A stretch of 64,000 nt of DNA from CAZHHH01 sp052400685 (lineage in GTDB: Bacteria; Bacteroidota; Bacteroidia; Bacteroidales; Marinilabiliaceae), in NCBI GenBank assembly GCA_052400685.1, contig JBQTGJ010000001.1. The stretch is one strand, 5' to 3'. Below the pieces are notes generated by a model. The model was not told where the DNA came from, did not search any database, and worked only from the letters and a program-made list of their open reading frames with translations. A program made the translations under genes and the position numbers. Shown piece by piece: positions 44,205 through 53,315 of the stretch (the first letter of the stretch is position 1; each line of letters starts with the position of its first letter).

Positions 44205-44621
44205 AAAAGGAATAAGACCCTCTGCTTTAAAAATATACGTATCGCCGAAGGGGGCGTTAAATACTACGATCGTGTGCTTTCCGACGGTAAAATTATCGTA
44301 AACGGCATTCGCTTCGATGTGAATAAGGCTTCCATAAAACCCGAAAGTAATGGCGCCATTAATGAAATTTTTGAAATCATGCAAAAGCAGCCCGGGCTTA
44401 ACTTCAGTGTAGAGGGGCACACCGACAGCGATGGCGACGAGGCCTTAAACAAAACACTATCGGAATCACGTGCCAGGGCTGTGATGAATCGCTTAATAAC
44501 TATGGGGATTTCTGCCAATCGTCTAAAATCAACAGGCTGGGGCGAAAGTAAACCCATTGGCGAAAATAGTACGGCCGAAGGAAAAGCCAATAACCGAAGG
44601 GTTGAATTTGTAAAATTTTAA
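44205..44621 (+). pseudogene. C-terminal OmpA domain, 5'-truncated
   Basis: An open frame without a natural start encodes NIRIAEGGVKYYDRVLSDG and then a complete OmpA/MotB peptidoglycan-binding domain (IRFDVNKASIKPESNGAI, FSVEGHTDSDGDEALN, ESRARAVMNRL, GESKPIGENSTAEGKANNRRVEF). Full-length relatives usually carry a signal peptide and further domains ahead of this part; those are missing. A GTG at 44274 could give a 115-residue cytoplasmic product. The break lies just after the palindromic element at 44092. Confidence 0.7.
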
Positions 44622-44656
44622 GATCCATAATAATCACTAACACAAAATTTATTTTT

Positions 44657-45121
44657 ATGAAAACTTCAATTTTTTCAATCGCTATTTTATTTAGCTTATT
44701 TACTTTAGTTCTAACCTCTTGCAGCAAAGATGATGAGGTGGAAGAGATGGAAAAAGAGTCTGCCGAAACAAGCTTTATTATGGAATATGAGGGAGTCACT
44801 TACACCGAAGTCGATCCTGGCTCGCTTCTGGTATCTGGTGGCAGTATTGGCATCGCAGGTACCGGGGAGACTCCCTTTGGTCTGATAATTATAGGTGTAG
44901 GTGATGATGGATCTACCACTGAAATTTCCTATGGTGTGGCCGCAGTGACTCTTGACTTTGGCGCAGTTATCGGGAATAACGGATTTGTTGCCACTGACGG
45001 CACCATTAAAAGAACCGGCAAAAAAATTGAAGTCGATGTATCCGGACTCAGTTTATTGGGCGACCCCAGAACTTTAACCGCCACCATAGTTGTAGAACAG
45101 GTGTTGACCTATGATTTTTAA
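44657..45121 (+). CDS. Small lipoprotein, hypothetical
   Basis: A 154-residue lipoprotein with lipobox VLTSC and an acidic Glu-rich linker (DDEVEEMEKESAE). The mature part is Gly/Thr-rich and beta-prone (VSGGSIGIAGTGETPFGLII, DVSGLSLLGDPRTLTATIVV). I do not recognise the family. It begins 35 bases after the OmpA fragment and is followed by two other exported proteins, which suggests an envelope operon. Confidence 0.6.
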   Translation: MKTSIFSIAILFSLFTLVLTSCSKDDEVEEMEKESAETSFIMEYEGVTYTEVDPGSLLVSGGSIGIAGTGETPFGLIIIGVGDDGSTTEISYGVAAVTLDFGAVIGNNGFVATDGTIKRTGKKIEVDVSGLSLLGDPRTLTATIVVEQVLTYDF

Positions 45122-45195
45122 ACGAGGGTTACAGAAGACTTTGAGCCTGAATGTAAAAGCAGCCTTCAACAACACACACTTTAAACTTCAGTAAA

Positions 45196-46047
45196 ATGAA
45201 AACCATAACCTTGTTTCTGTCATTCGTTATTGCTCTTATCAATAACAATACCGCAGCCCAAAATAAGCTAAAGCGCTACGATGTAAAGTCCGGGATTGTG
45301 GAATACGTTACCACTACTTCAGGAAATGTAATGGGCAGTACAATAACAGGCTCCGGCACCGAAAAGCTCTTTTTTAAAGAATGGGGCGCCGTTGAGTTGA
45401 AGGAAACTAAACTGGATCAGACAACTACCACGAAGATTTTTGGAAATGAGAAAACGGAGTCCACACATAAGCATTCAATGAATAAGTTGGATAACGGCGA
45501 GAGTTTTTCGGTGGGTTTTGACAACCAAAAAATCTATTTGGGCAGAGATATGGCCATGGATATGTCCGGTTCCTTGCACCCGGAGGGTGATGTCGGTGAT
45601 GTTGGCAAAAATATGGTGGAGAGTATGGGCGGAAAAAAGCTGGGCAACGAGGATTTTCTCGGATATAACTGTGAAGTATGGGAGCTGATGGGCGGAAAAC
45701 AGTGGATTTATAAGGGGGTGATGCTTAAAATGGAAATGACCGCTTTAGGTATTAAAACCGTTACCCGGGCGACCAGCATTCGATGGAATATTTCGGTGCC
45801 GGATGCCCATTTTTCATTACCCGATTTCCCCATTCATAAAAATGATAGTTATATGATGCCTGAAGACTACCAATCAAGTCAAAATGAGATGGAGGAAGGC
45901 ATGGATAAACTCCGGAACTTATCGTTTGAAGAATGGAAAGCGGCCGCAACGCAAGACGACCCGGAAATGAAAGAAGCCAGTGACGAAGAGTTACGCCAGA
46001 CTTACGACATGATGCAAAAAATGCTGAAACTAAGACAGGGGAAATAA
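45196..46047 (+). CDS. Exported protein, hypothetical
   Basis: A 283-residue exported protein with a signal peptide cut near TAAQ (residue 21). The body resembles lipoprotein-carrier-like or DUF4412-type beta folds (KSGIVEYVTTTSGNVMGS, YNCEVWELMGGKQWIYKG). The C-terminal ~65 residues are highly charged and Met/Glu-rich helices. The family name is uncertain. It lies 74 bases after the lipoprotein gene. Confidence 0.55.
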   Translation: MKTITLFLSFVIALINNNTAAQNKLKRYDVKSGIVEYVTTTSGNVMGSTITGSGTEKLFFKEWGAVELKETKLDQTTTTKIFGNEKTESTHKHSMNKLDNGESFSVGFDNQKIYLGRDMAMDMSGSLHPEGDVGDVGKNMVESMGGKKLGNEDFLGYNCEVWELMGGKQWIYKGVMLKMEMTALGIKTVTRATSIRWNISVPDAHFSLPDFPIHKNDSYMMPEDYQSSQNEMEEGMDKLRNLSFEEWKAAATQDDPEMKEASDEELRQTYDMMQKMLKLRQGK

Positions 46048-46141
46048 ACTGAATCAATAGGCAAACGCCTGTTTAACGTAAAATATACCTGATCTACAAA
46101 CTTATTATTTCAATTATTTAAAACAATTTATACCTATTATC

Positions 46142-46645
46142 ATGAAAAATCTATTTAAAGCACTGATGGTTGCTGTTCTGTTTTTTGGAATTTCCCGGGC
46201 TAATGCACAAATCAGTGCCGGTGCAGGAATTGTTTACGGAACCAAAATCAATAATATTGGGTTCAGTGCCCATGGTAACTACCAGTTTAATGACCAATGG
46301 AGTGCTGCTCCTTCGTTTACTTATTTCTTGAAAAAGGATTACACAAACTGGTCTGCATTGGATTTAGATGTCAATTATCAATTGACCGAACTACAAAATA
46401 TTGGAAGTCTGTACGCCATTGGTGGATTAAATATGACCTTTTTTAAAATCGATTTGGATTTGGACGGTTTTGGGGGCTTTGGGGGGTTCGATGACTCTGT
46501 TACCGGTTCTGACACCGGTCTTAACCTTGGATTTGGATTGAAAGTAGCGGCAGGCGATAAGATGAATATCTGCCCGGAGCTCAAATATACCCTTGGCGGA
46601 GCTAACTATCTTCGTATTGGGGTTAAAGTGATGTTCGACTTATAA
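46142..46645 (+). CDS. Outer-membrane beta-barrel protein
   Basis: A 167-residue protein with a signal peptide ending NAQ (residue 23) and alternating strands typical of small eight-strand barrels (ISAGAGIVYGTKINNIGFSA, GLNLGFGLKVAAGDKMN). It ends with Leu after aromatic/hydrophobic alternation (YLRIGVKVMFDL), as OM barrels do. A Gly/Phe-rich loop (DLDGFGGFGGFDDS) is unusual. A perfect terminator hairpin follows 20 bases after the stop, closing this transcription unit. Confidence 0.75.
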   Translation: MKNLFKALMVAVLFFGISRANAQISAGAGIVYGTKINNIGFSAHGNYQFNDQWSAAPSFTYFLKKDYTNWSALDLDVNYQLTELQNIGSLYAIGGLNMTFFKIDLDLDGFGGFGGFDDSVTGSDTGLNLGFGLKVAAGDKMNICPELKYTLGGANYLRIGVKVMFDL

Positions 46646-46664
46646 AAGCATGCTTTAGCATATA

Positions 46665-46702
46665 AAAAGGGGTGAAAAACAATTCTGTTTTTCACCCCTT
46701 TT
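46665..46702 (+). terminator. Rho-independent terminator
   Basis: AAAAGGGGTGAAAAAC pairs perfectly with GTTTTTCACCCCTTTT around the loop AATTCT. It lies directly after the barrel protein gene. The A/T flanks make it usable in both directions. Confidence 0.85.
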
Positions 46703-46799
46703 CGTGCGTGCCGTGCATGGCAAATAACTTGGTGTGCAAGTCCACTATGGGATTTCCTGATTGCCAACCAGAGCAGGGGCGCTTTCATTCAAAAGCTGA

Positions 46800-46925
46800 T
46801 TATCTCAATTATTTTTTATTGAGTGATAGTTTTGAGTATATTAGTAGGTCGTTTTTATGAAATCGACATGAAGGCTATTGATCAGATGTCTTCGCTTGAT
46901 ATAGATATATTATGTAAGTACTATT
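46800..46925. repeat. Dispersed repeat (second block of the long attC-like junctions)
   Basis: TTTTGAGTATATTAGTAGGTCG and ATAGATATATTATGTAAGTACTATT match the right-hand block of the junctions at 1990-2320 and 3596-3931. Here no cassette core follows, so this block is a free-standing genomic repeat. A MITE-like element follows at 46927. Confidence 0.5.
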
Positions 46926-46926
46926 T

Positions 46927-47070
46927 AGTGCCTGTCCATAAACTAAGTGTTTGAAATATAAAGTTCAAATACGAGGCTCGTGAAGTCATAAAAATCAAGG
47001 CGTTTACTTTTCGTAAATGACTGTTTTTATGACAAGCATAACGAAGTAGTTGACTTTATAGACAAACACT
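46927..47070. mobile_element. MITE-like element
   Basis: A 144-bp element with ends AGTGCCTGTCCATAAA and TTTATAGACAAACACT, nearly the same as the element at 6916-7059. No AATT duplication is present here; flanks are TATT and ATAT. It sits between the terminator and a broken lipoprotein gene. Confidence 0.65.
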
Positions 47071-47164
47071 ATATAGCATTTTTAACATACCGGTAATTAC
47101 ATACCTGATTAAGCAGATTATTGCAGTTAGTCAGAAAATAAGAGTATCCATACTATTTAAACAC

Positions 47165-47841
47165 ATGAAAAACTTTATAATTCTATTAACCTTAGTAATT
47201 GTGACCGGATTATTTTCTTGCGAAAATGACAAATATGACCGAATTGACTTTACAGCTGATAAGAATTTATGCCAAATATTTACTGACATAGAAATAGAGA
47301 ATATCGCATCTATGGTTGATTTTGTTGATAGTGCTGTAGTGAGTATTACCAATAATAAAAATGTAGCAGACGCTTACCATGATTTTTTTGAAATTTATGG
47401 GGAAAGTCTGCAAGAGGGAAAAAGGATCGTTCCATTTATTGAAAAGAAAAATACAATTTTCTTCAAAGCATAGACAAAGGGGCTTATAATGCTTTCTGGA
47501 GATTGGATGCGCACATAAATCAATTAAAATATAAAGATACCATTTTGAACAATGTTGATTATATAACATGTTTATCTATTAATCCTTTTGGATGTTATAT
47601 GGAATACATTTTGCAAATTGCAAGCAGAGACAAACGATATAAAGATTTATATGATATGATATTTGCTATGGGAGACCTTTCTACAAGCACTGGGTTATGG
47701 AATGCTCGGAACGAATTTGATTTTCTAAAAGTGGAAAATAGAATTTTTGCTGCGATATATATATTAAAAATCGAGGACTCTTACGAAACAAAATTGGATA
47801 GGTTTTTTAACGAAGAAAATTCTACAAATAATGCTGTATAG
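47165..47841 (+). pseudogene. Lipoprotein gene split by a frameshift
   Basis: The first frame (47165-47473) encodes a lipoprotein start (lipobox LFSC) and ends after IEKKNTIFFKA. A second frame continues directly with KYNFLQSIDKGAYNAFWRLD and runs to 47841 without a convincing start of its own. The junction falls at an A-rich run (GAAAAGAAAAATAC near 47440), so a one-base slip is the simplest explanation. If restored, the product would be ~225 residues. I do not recognise the family. It may be a sequencing error. Confidence 0.6.
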
Positions 47842-47967
47842 CCAATAGGTTTCAGTGAAATGCGAAGGGATATAGTCAGATTCAACTTTTCTTGTAGCTT
47901 GACAAAATAAAATCGCAACTCTTTGCTGCCCCTGGTATAAAATATTGTAATTAATCGATAAAATAAT

Positions 47968-48519
47968 ATGAACATGGTTTTAATAGGTATAGTAGCTTTT
48001 TTTGTAATTACATTGATTATTATCTATAATGTTATTGTAAAACGCAAAAATGAAGTAGCTAATGCATTTGCATCGGTTGATGTAATGTTAAAAAAGCGAT
48101 ATGATTTGATTCCTAATTTGGTGGAAGTAACAAAACGGTATATGGAACATGAAAAATCTGTTTTCGTTGAAATCACAAAGTTACGTTCTCAGGTAATTGA
48201 AGAAAAAAGCCAGGAGCAGAAAGTTGAAAAGCATAATGAGATTCAAAGAAAAGTGAACGGTTTATTTATGAATGTAGAAAATTACCCCCAATTAAAGGCT
48301 GATAGTAGCTTCCTAAGCTTACAGGCAAATTGGACGTCCGCTGAAGAACAAATCTCTGCATCAAGAAGGTATTACAATACTGCTGTAACAGAGTATAATA
48401 ATATTATTCAAATGTTTCCATCAAATATCATTGCCAGAATGTTGGGGTATAAAGAAAAGAAAGTGTTTGAAGCCATCGACGTGGAAAGGAAAAATATAAA
48501 AGCTTCTGAATTGTTTTAA
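47968..48519 (+). CDS. lemA: LemA family protein
   Basis: A 183-residue LemA protein with an N-terminal membrane helix (VLIGIVAFFVITLIIIYNV) and a helical bundle marked by KKRYDLIPNLVEVTKRYMEHEK, ANWTSAEEQISASRRYYNTA and FPSNIIARMLGY. LemA proteins are membrane-anchored with unclear function. The DUF3137 gene follows after 12 bases, a pairing seen in many bacteria. The family assignment is firm. Confidence 0.92.
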   Translation: MNMVLIGIVAFFVITLIIIYNVIVKRKNEVANAFASVDVMLKKRYDLIPNLVEVTKRYMEHEKSVFVEITKLRSQVIEEKSQEQKVEKHNEIQRKVNGLFMNVENYPQLKADSSFLSLQANWTSAEEQISASRRYYNTAVTEYNNIIQMFPSNIIARMLGYKEKKVFEAIDVERKNIKASELF

Positions 48520-48531
48520 TAAACAACCTTA

Positions 48532-49464
48532 ATGACTGATAAGACAAAAAACTTTGATGATTTCTATAATAGGATTTATCCCAAGTTAGAAGAAATCGAA
48601 GGTTTAAGGTCCCTGGCTGCTAAAAAAGTCCGTAATATATATACGTTTGGGAAAATTGGAGTTGTAGTATCCGTTCTACTGTTTTTTATTTTTCAATTTG
48701 GCTTCGCTCTCATTATTTCAATTGTGTTTGCAGCTACTTTCTTTGGAATGTTAAGTGGGCGTGTTCGTAGAGCTTTCAAAGAGTTAGGACCTCTCTTCAA
48801 AAGGGACGTAATTGAAAATTTACTTGATTATTTTTATGACGAGGTAAGATACATTCCCAGGCAAAGAATGAGTGCTGGTATACTAAGAAAAAGCCTCCTT
48901 TTTAAAAAGACAGTATATAGAAGTACGGGTGATGATTTTACAGAATGTCGTATTGGAGATACAAATATATGTTTTTCAGAAGTTCAGGCTTATTCAAAGA
49001 GTAATTACTATTTTTTTAATGGCATTTTTGTAGCAGTAGAGTTTAACAAAATATTCACTTCAAAAACAATTGTAATACCTAATTCCAGCATATCTGTTTT
49101 CAGGAAAATCAGGATGAATATATTTGGCACAATGGATAATGCTTCGATGGTTGTATTAGAAGATGTTTTGTTTAATAAAGAATTTGATGTTATAAGTGAA
49201 GACCAGGTGGAATCCCGTTATTTACTTTCCACAAGTTTAATGCAACGATTGATTGATTTTAAAATAAAAGTAAATAAGGATGTATCATTTTCCTTTATCG
49301 ACAACTGGCTGTATGTTGCAATTCCAACGAAAGTAAATTTATTTGAAATAAGTTTAGAAAAACCAGTAACGGATAATGATTTTATCAGGTCTAATTATGA
49401 GTATTTTCAATTGTTAACAGGCTTAGTTGAAGATCTGGATTTGAATACCAAAATTTGGAAATAA
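48532..49464 (+). CDS. DUF3137 membrane protein
   Basis: A 310-residue protein with two close membrane helices at ~41-72 (IGVVVSVLLFFIFQFG, IIISIVFAATFFGML) and a large C-terminal domain typical of DUF3137 (AGILRKSLLFKKTVYRSTGDD, YYFFNGIFVAVEFNK, YLLSTSLMQRLIDF). It is paired with lemA in an operon. The function of the pair is not known; an envelope role is assumed for both. Confidence 0.8.
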   Translation: MTDKTKNFDDFYNRIYPKLEEIEGLRSLAAKKVRNIYTFGKIGVVVSVLLFFIFQFGFALIISIVFAATFFGMLSGRVRRAFKELGPLFKRDVIENLLDYFYDEVRYIPRQRMSAGILRKSLLFKKTVYRSTGDDFTECRIGDTNICFSEVQAYSKSNYYFFNGIFVAVEFNKIFTSKTIVIPNSSISVFRKIRMNIFGTMDNASMVVLEDVLFNKEFDVISEDQVESRYLLSTSLMQRLIDFKIKVNKDVSFSFIDNWLYVAIPTKVNLFEISLEKPVTDNDFIRSNYEYFQLLTGLVEDLDLNTKIWK

Positions 49465-50040
49465 CGCATAAGGATATTGGCCGTGCTCTGCCCTGCCCAT
49501 GCGTGCCTATTGACTAGCAATCCGGTCAGGTTCCTCGCTGGCACGACTTTGTAATCCTTGCCGCATTTAGGATTCTCCATCTCTGCACGGCCAAATCCAT
49601 TAAACCAATTGAATTTTGGAGCAATGCGGCGATTAGCTAAAAACTGAATTACATTCACATGAATTCATTCCTGGGTTTATCCTGTTTCTGTTTTTTCAAT
49701 AAGCCATATATTAGTTTGTGTTCAGTGGGCTTTTGAGAAAAAAGGAATTGCGTCGGGTTATTGATTTTAGTTCAAACAAAAACCAGAATTGAGCATGAAA
49801 AGCAGTTTCAACCTGTTTTGTTACGAAGCAACAACGTAACCCGTCGCAGTCCATATGCAGGTCGAAGCAGTGCCATTGCAACAGGAAAGAAAGGACGTGT
49901 TCATCAAACTGTGCTTACTTATTGTGTCTCTTTCCTTTTTTGGAAGTGGTTTTTTTGAAATAAATAAAGATGACATTATAGGTCCGTTGACAATAATATT
50001 AGATAACGACAACTTAAACACAGATTTGGAAAAGTTTTAA
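49465..50040. pseudogene. Rearranged spacer with a duplicated gene fragment
   Basis: 49665-49792 repeats, with a few changes and one inserted base, the segment 52655-52772 inside the membrane protein gene at 52305 (CATTCCTGGGTTTATCC, TTCAGTGGGCTTTTGAG). Around it are words also found after that gene (CTCGCTGGCA, TTTGTAATCC, ATTCACATG). A frame at 49855-50040 (VFIKLCLLIVSLSFFGSGFF) may be another fragment. No intact gene is supported. Confidence 0.55.
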
Positions 50041-50054
50041 GATACAACATCTCT

Positions 50055-50062
50055 TAACTTTG
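50055..50062 (+). promoter_or_regulatory. Bacteroidota -7 promoter box
   Basis: TAACTTTG fits the TAnnTTTG -7 consensus and lies 26 bases before the SDR start codon. A TTTG at about 50025 is farther away than the usual spacing of ~19-21, so the -33 part is weak. Confidence 0.4.
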
Positions 50063-50088
50063 TATTATTAATTTAAAACAAAGAATTT

Positions 50089-50829
50089 ATGAGTAATCTG
50101 GAAGGTAAAGTAGCTTTGGTAACAGGTTCATCCAAAGGAATTGGTGCAGAAATAGCAAAAACATTGGCAAAAAGTGGAGCAAAAGTTGTTGTTAATTATG
50201 CAGGCAGTAGGGAATTTGCAGAAAATGTTGTTAAAGACATTCTTTATGATGGAGGTGAAGCTGTTAGTATTCAGGCTGATGTTAGTAATAAGGATGACGT
50301 AGTACGTTTATTTGATGAAACAATTACGCATTTTGGCAAGGTCGATGTTTTGGTCAATAATGCTGGAATTATGAGTAATCAATTAATAAAAGACACTACT
50401 GATGAAGATTTCGAACGTCAGTTTAGTACCAATGTTAAGGGTGTTTTCAATACTCTGAGGGAGGCAGCAACAAAACTTGCTGAAAATGGAAGCATAATTA
50501 ATGTTTCTTCTTCTGTAAATCGTTTGATGTTACCAACTTATGGAGTATATGCAGCTACTAAGTCTGCTGTTGAGCAACTTACCAGAGTTTTTTCTAAAGA
50601 AATAGGTAGCCGAGGTATAAATGTTAATTCTGTTTCGCCAGGACCAACAAATACTGAATTATTTATGAAAGGGAAACCGAAAGAAATTGTAGACCGTTTA
50701 GCATCCCTTTCATCTTTTAATCGTATTGGTGAGCCCAGTGATATTGCAGAAGTGGTTGCTTTTTTAGCGAGTGACGAAGCTAAGTGGATTAACTCTCAGA
50801 ATATTGGGGTTAACGGTGGTATGGCGTAA
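50089..50829 (+). CDS. SDR family oxidoreductase (FabG-like)
   Basis: A 246-residue classical short-chain dehydrogenase. It shows the cofactor loop TGSSKGIGAEIAKTL (residues ~12-26), VLVNNAGI, the catalytic Ser in INVSSSVN, the YAATKSA motif (Tyr and Lys) and the C-terminal GGMA. The Asn after the second strand (VVVNYAGSRE) suggests preference for NADP(H). The substrate is not known. A divergent class AraC gene follows on the same strand, so it might regulate this gene. Confidence 0.9.
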   Translation: MSNLEGKVALVTGSSKGIGAEIAKTLAKSGAKVVVNYAGSREFAENVVKDILYDGGEAVSIQADVSNKDDVVRLFDETITHFGKVDVLVNNAGIMSNQLIKDTTDEDFERQFSTNVKGVFNTLREAATKLAENGSIINVSSSVNRLMLPTYGVYAATKSAVEQLTRVFSKEIGSRGINVNSVSPGPTNTELFMKGKPKEIVDRLASLSSFNRIGEPSDIAEVVAFLASDEAKWINSQNIGVNGGMA

Positions 50830-50845
50830 TTTTATAAAAATCATT

Positions 50846-50914
50846 GTGAAACAGTTTTTAACAGCAATAATAATGGGGATTTTGGCTGCACTGGCAATGT
50901 TTATATCATTTTAA
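50846..50914 (+). CDS. Possible 22-residue hydrophobic peptide
   Basis: A GTG-started frame encodes MKQFLTAIIMGILAALAMFI plus two residues, a single membrane helix with one basic residue at the start. It lies 16 bases after the SDR stop and 62 bases before the AraC start. It could be a small membrane peptide, or the start of a lost gene. No strong ribosome site is visible. Confidence 0.25.
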   Translation: MKQFLTAIIMGILAALAMFISF

Positions 50915-50976
50915 TTACAATGGCCAGCCTGGGTGCTTTTCATAGCGTGGTTGAGTTATTACATATAAATAAGAAT

Positions 50977-51903
50977 ATGGAAAAGCTAAAACGTATCTCA
51001 AGAATTATTGATTATCATCATTTTGCAAATCTTTCTGCACCAAGACATCCATTAATAAGTTTGATTGATTTTAGCAAGGTTAGATTTCCCGAAGATTTAA
51101 AAGGGTTAAAACTAGTACAGGAATATTACACTATTGGCTTAAAACGAAATGTGCCTTACAAAATGTTTTATGGCCAAAAAGAATACGACTTTAACGAAGG
51201 TTTGATGACTTTTTTAGCACCAAATCAAGTGATGAGTATGGAAAGAAATCCAAATATTAATGTGAGTGGGGAATTAAGACCTACAGGTTGGTTACTTTTA
51301 ATACATCCGGACTTTTTATGGAATACAGCTTTAGCTAAAGCAATTAAGTCATACGATTTTTTTGGATATTCTATTAGTGAATCTCTGTTTTTGTCTGAAG
51401 ATGAAGAACAAATGATGATCGGTATTTTTAAAAATATCGAAAAAGAATATCAAGCCAATATTGACAAATTTAGTCAGAAAGTCATTGTGTCGCTGTTGGC
51501 ATTGTTGTTAAATTATGCAGAACGGTTTTATGAACGACAATTTATCACTCGCAATAAATCTGGGCATCTACTCTTAGAGCAAATAGAAAATTTATTGCGG
51601 AATTATTTTGATCAGGATAATTTAATAGAACTTGGCTTACCGACTGTTGAAGGTATTTCCAAAGAGCTTAACCTTTCCTCAAATTATTTAAGTAGTATGT
51701 TGAAGTCTTTAACAGGAATGAGCACACAACAGCATATTCATGATAAACTGATTGAAAAAGCGAAGGAGCAACTTTCAACAACTCGTTTGTCTATTAGTGA
51801 AATTGCATATAATTTAGGTTTCGAATACCCTACATCATTTAATAAGCTGTTTAAGAGTAAAACTGAAATGTCACCATTAGAATTTCGAAAATCTTTTAAT
51901 TAA
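50977..51903 (+). CDS. AraC family transcriptional regulator
   Basis: A 308-residue regulator with a cupin-like N-terminal half and C-terminal HTH pair: VEGISKELNLSSNYLSSMLK, then ISEIAYNLGFEYPTSFNKLF and MSPLEFRKS. The type, with IIDYHHFANLSAPRHPLISL at the start, is common next to SDR or aldo-keto reductase genes in Bacteroidota. I start it at ATG 50977 because family members begin close to this motif; an upstream frame from 50920 adds 19 unlikely residues. It may respond to the substrate of the upstream SDR. Confidence 0.88.
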   Translation: MEKLKRISRIIDYHHFANLSAPRHPLISLIDFSKVRFPEDLKGLKLVQEYYTIGLKRNVPYKMFYGQKEYDFNEGLMTFLAPNQVMSMERNPNINVSGELRPTGWLLLIHPDFLWNTALAKAIKSYDFFGYSISESLFLSEDEEQMMIGIFKNIEKEYQANIDKFSQKVIVSLLALLLNYAERFYERQFITRNKSGHLLLEQIENLLRNYFDQDNLIELGLPTVEGISKELNLSSNYLSSMLKSLTGMSTQQHIHDKLIEKAKEQLSTTRLSISEIAYNLGFEYPTSFNKLFKSKTEMSPLEFRKSFN

Positions 51904-52265
51904 AGAAATCCTATTGCCCATATAGATGTATATGAAGTGATCAGTACGCCCCCGGCAATTACCACTGACTGAGATACAAGTAATCGATGTAATTCATACG
52001 TTGAAAATCAGTCCCTTTTTGACTTGAAATTTACCCTTTTGTCAATTCGATGGCTTCTTCATGTTTATGAAAATTATCGTAGTAACAACAATTATTCAGC
52101 TGGACTGGTTTATTGACTCCGGGTGTCGCTCGGAGATGTCGCTTTCCTTATCAGGAATTTCGCACCGGCATAGGGCCCTTAATCTATTGATTGGTTTTCG
52201 TAACTGATTGGCATTGGTATAATATCTTATATTATTTTGCTCCTGTTTGTTTGATCACATAATGT
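51904..52265. other. Spacer with a faint dispersed repeat
   Basis: No gene is seen. The words AGTGATCAGTACGCCCCCGG and CAATTACC near 51935 recall the first block of the long attC-like junctions but are strongly diverged. The right end carries the promoter of the next gene. Confidence 0.35.
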
Positions 52266-52273
52266 TATCTTTG
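52266..52273 (+). promoter_or_regulatory. Bacteroidota -7 promoter box
   Basis: TATCTTTG followed by CAGC matches the TAnnTTTG -7 consensus well and lies 31 bases before the start codon at 52305. TTTG words at about 52243-52251 could be the -33 element, with spacing slightly below the usual. Confidence 0.55.
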
Positions 52274-52304
52274 CAGCAGAATCAAATAAACATGTGTCTA
52301 AAAA

Positions 52305-53315
52305 ATGAATAAACCTAAATTGATCCGCTACATATTTGGTTTAATCATGATCGGTTTGATGGTGGGAGTTTCAGAATGGTTTGGTGAGAAAGAAATTATA
52401 TTTCCGGAAGTTGCAGCACTGATAATTGGATTGTGGATTATTAATAAGAAAGTCTGGACTGTAAGTAGACCAATGGTCGTGTTGCTGATGACAGTATGTG
52501 CTCTTTTTGGTGTTTGTCTTGTGCGCTATTCGCCTTTACCTGTTCTTGCAAATATTGCCATTTCATTTACATTTACTTCTCTTTGTCTTTTTGTGACCCG
52601 TACTACTTTAATCCCTGTTATTTCTGCCTCTATGTTGCCCGTGCTGCTGGGTACTCATTCCTGGGTTTATCCTCTTTCTGTTTTTTCAATAAGCCTTATA
52701 TTAGTTTGTGTTCAGTGGGCTTTTGAGAAAAAAGGATTGCGTCAGGTTATTGATTTTAGTTCAAACAAAAATCATTATCGGCATAGCTTATGGCATTGGA
52801 TGAAATTACTTGTTGGATTAATGTTTATAGCGGTGTTTTCCGTGTACACCGATAAAATGTATATCATTGTACCGCCTCTGGTGGTTACATTTGTTGAATT
52901 TAGCTCTTCTTCGGCAGGTTTTCGTAATCGTCCCGTGCAGGTTTTTTTAGTATTAGTAGTTTTTGCAATCTTAGGGGCGTCTTTTCAATATGTTTTGCAT
53001 GATGTTGTGGGGCTTTCGGAAGTAAATACGGTGCTGTTACTCTTTGCATCTCTATTTTGGTTTATTGAAGTTGCAGGTGAACCTTTCGCTCCGGCATTTG
53101 CTATTGCTCTTATTCCAATGATTATTCCTCAAGAGAATGTGCTTTTGTATCCTCTTCAGGTAGCGGGAGGCGCCGCTCTTTTCTTGTTTGTGGCAATGGT
53201 ATTTTTTTTAAAATGTTACCGTTGGAAACGTGAATATCTTTTGGTCTGTTTTGTGCCCGAATTTATTAGAAGTCGGATATTCAGCTCTGCTAAACGTATC
53301 GTACGACTAAAGTAA
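52305..53315 (+). CDS. Polytopic membrane protein, hypothetical
   Basis: A 336-residue protein with about eight to ten membrane helices, arranged as two groups separated by a short cytoplasmic loop (FEKKGLRQVIDFSSNKNHYR). The pattern of two similar helix sets recalls HPP or aromatic-acid-exporter-like membrane families, without firm motifs. The function is unknown. A 118-bp part of this gene is copied at 49665-49792. A good -7 promoter box lies just upstream. Confidence 0.55.
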   Translation: MNKPKLIRYIFGLIMIGLMVGVSEWFGEKEIIFPEVAALIIGLWIINKKVWTVSRPMVVLLMTVCALFGVCLVRYSPLPVLANIAISFTFTSLCLFVTRTTLIPVISASMLPVLLGTHSWVYPLSVFSISLILVCVQWAFEKKGLRQVIDFSSNKNHYRHSLWHWMKLLVGLMFIAVFSVYTDKMYIIVPPLVVTFVEFSSSSAGFRNRPVQVFLVLVVFAILGASFQYVLHDVVGLSEVNTVLLLFASLFWFIEVAGEPFAPAFAIALIPMIIPQENVLLYPLQVAGGAALFLFVAMVFFLKCYRWKREYLLVCFVPEFIRSRIFSSAKRIVRLK

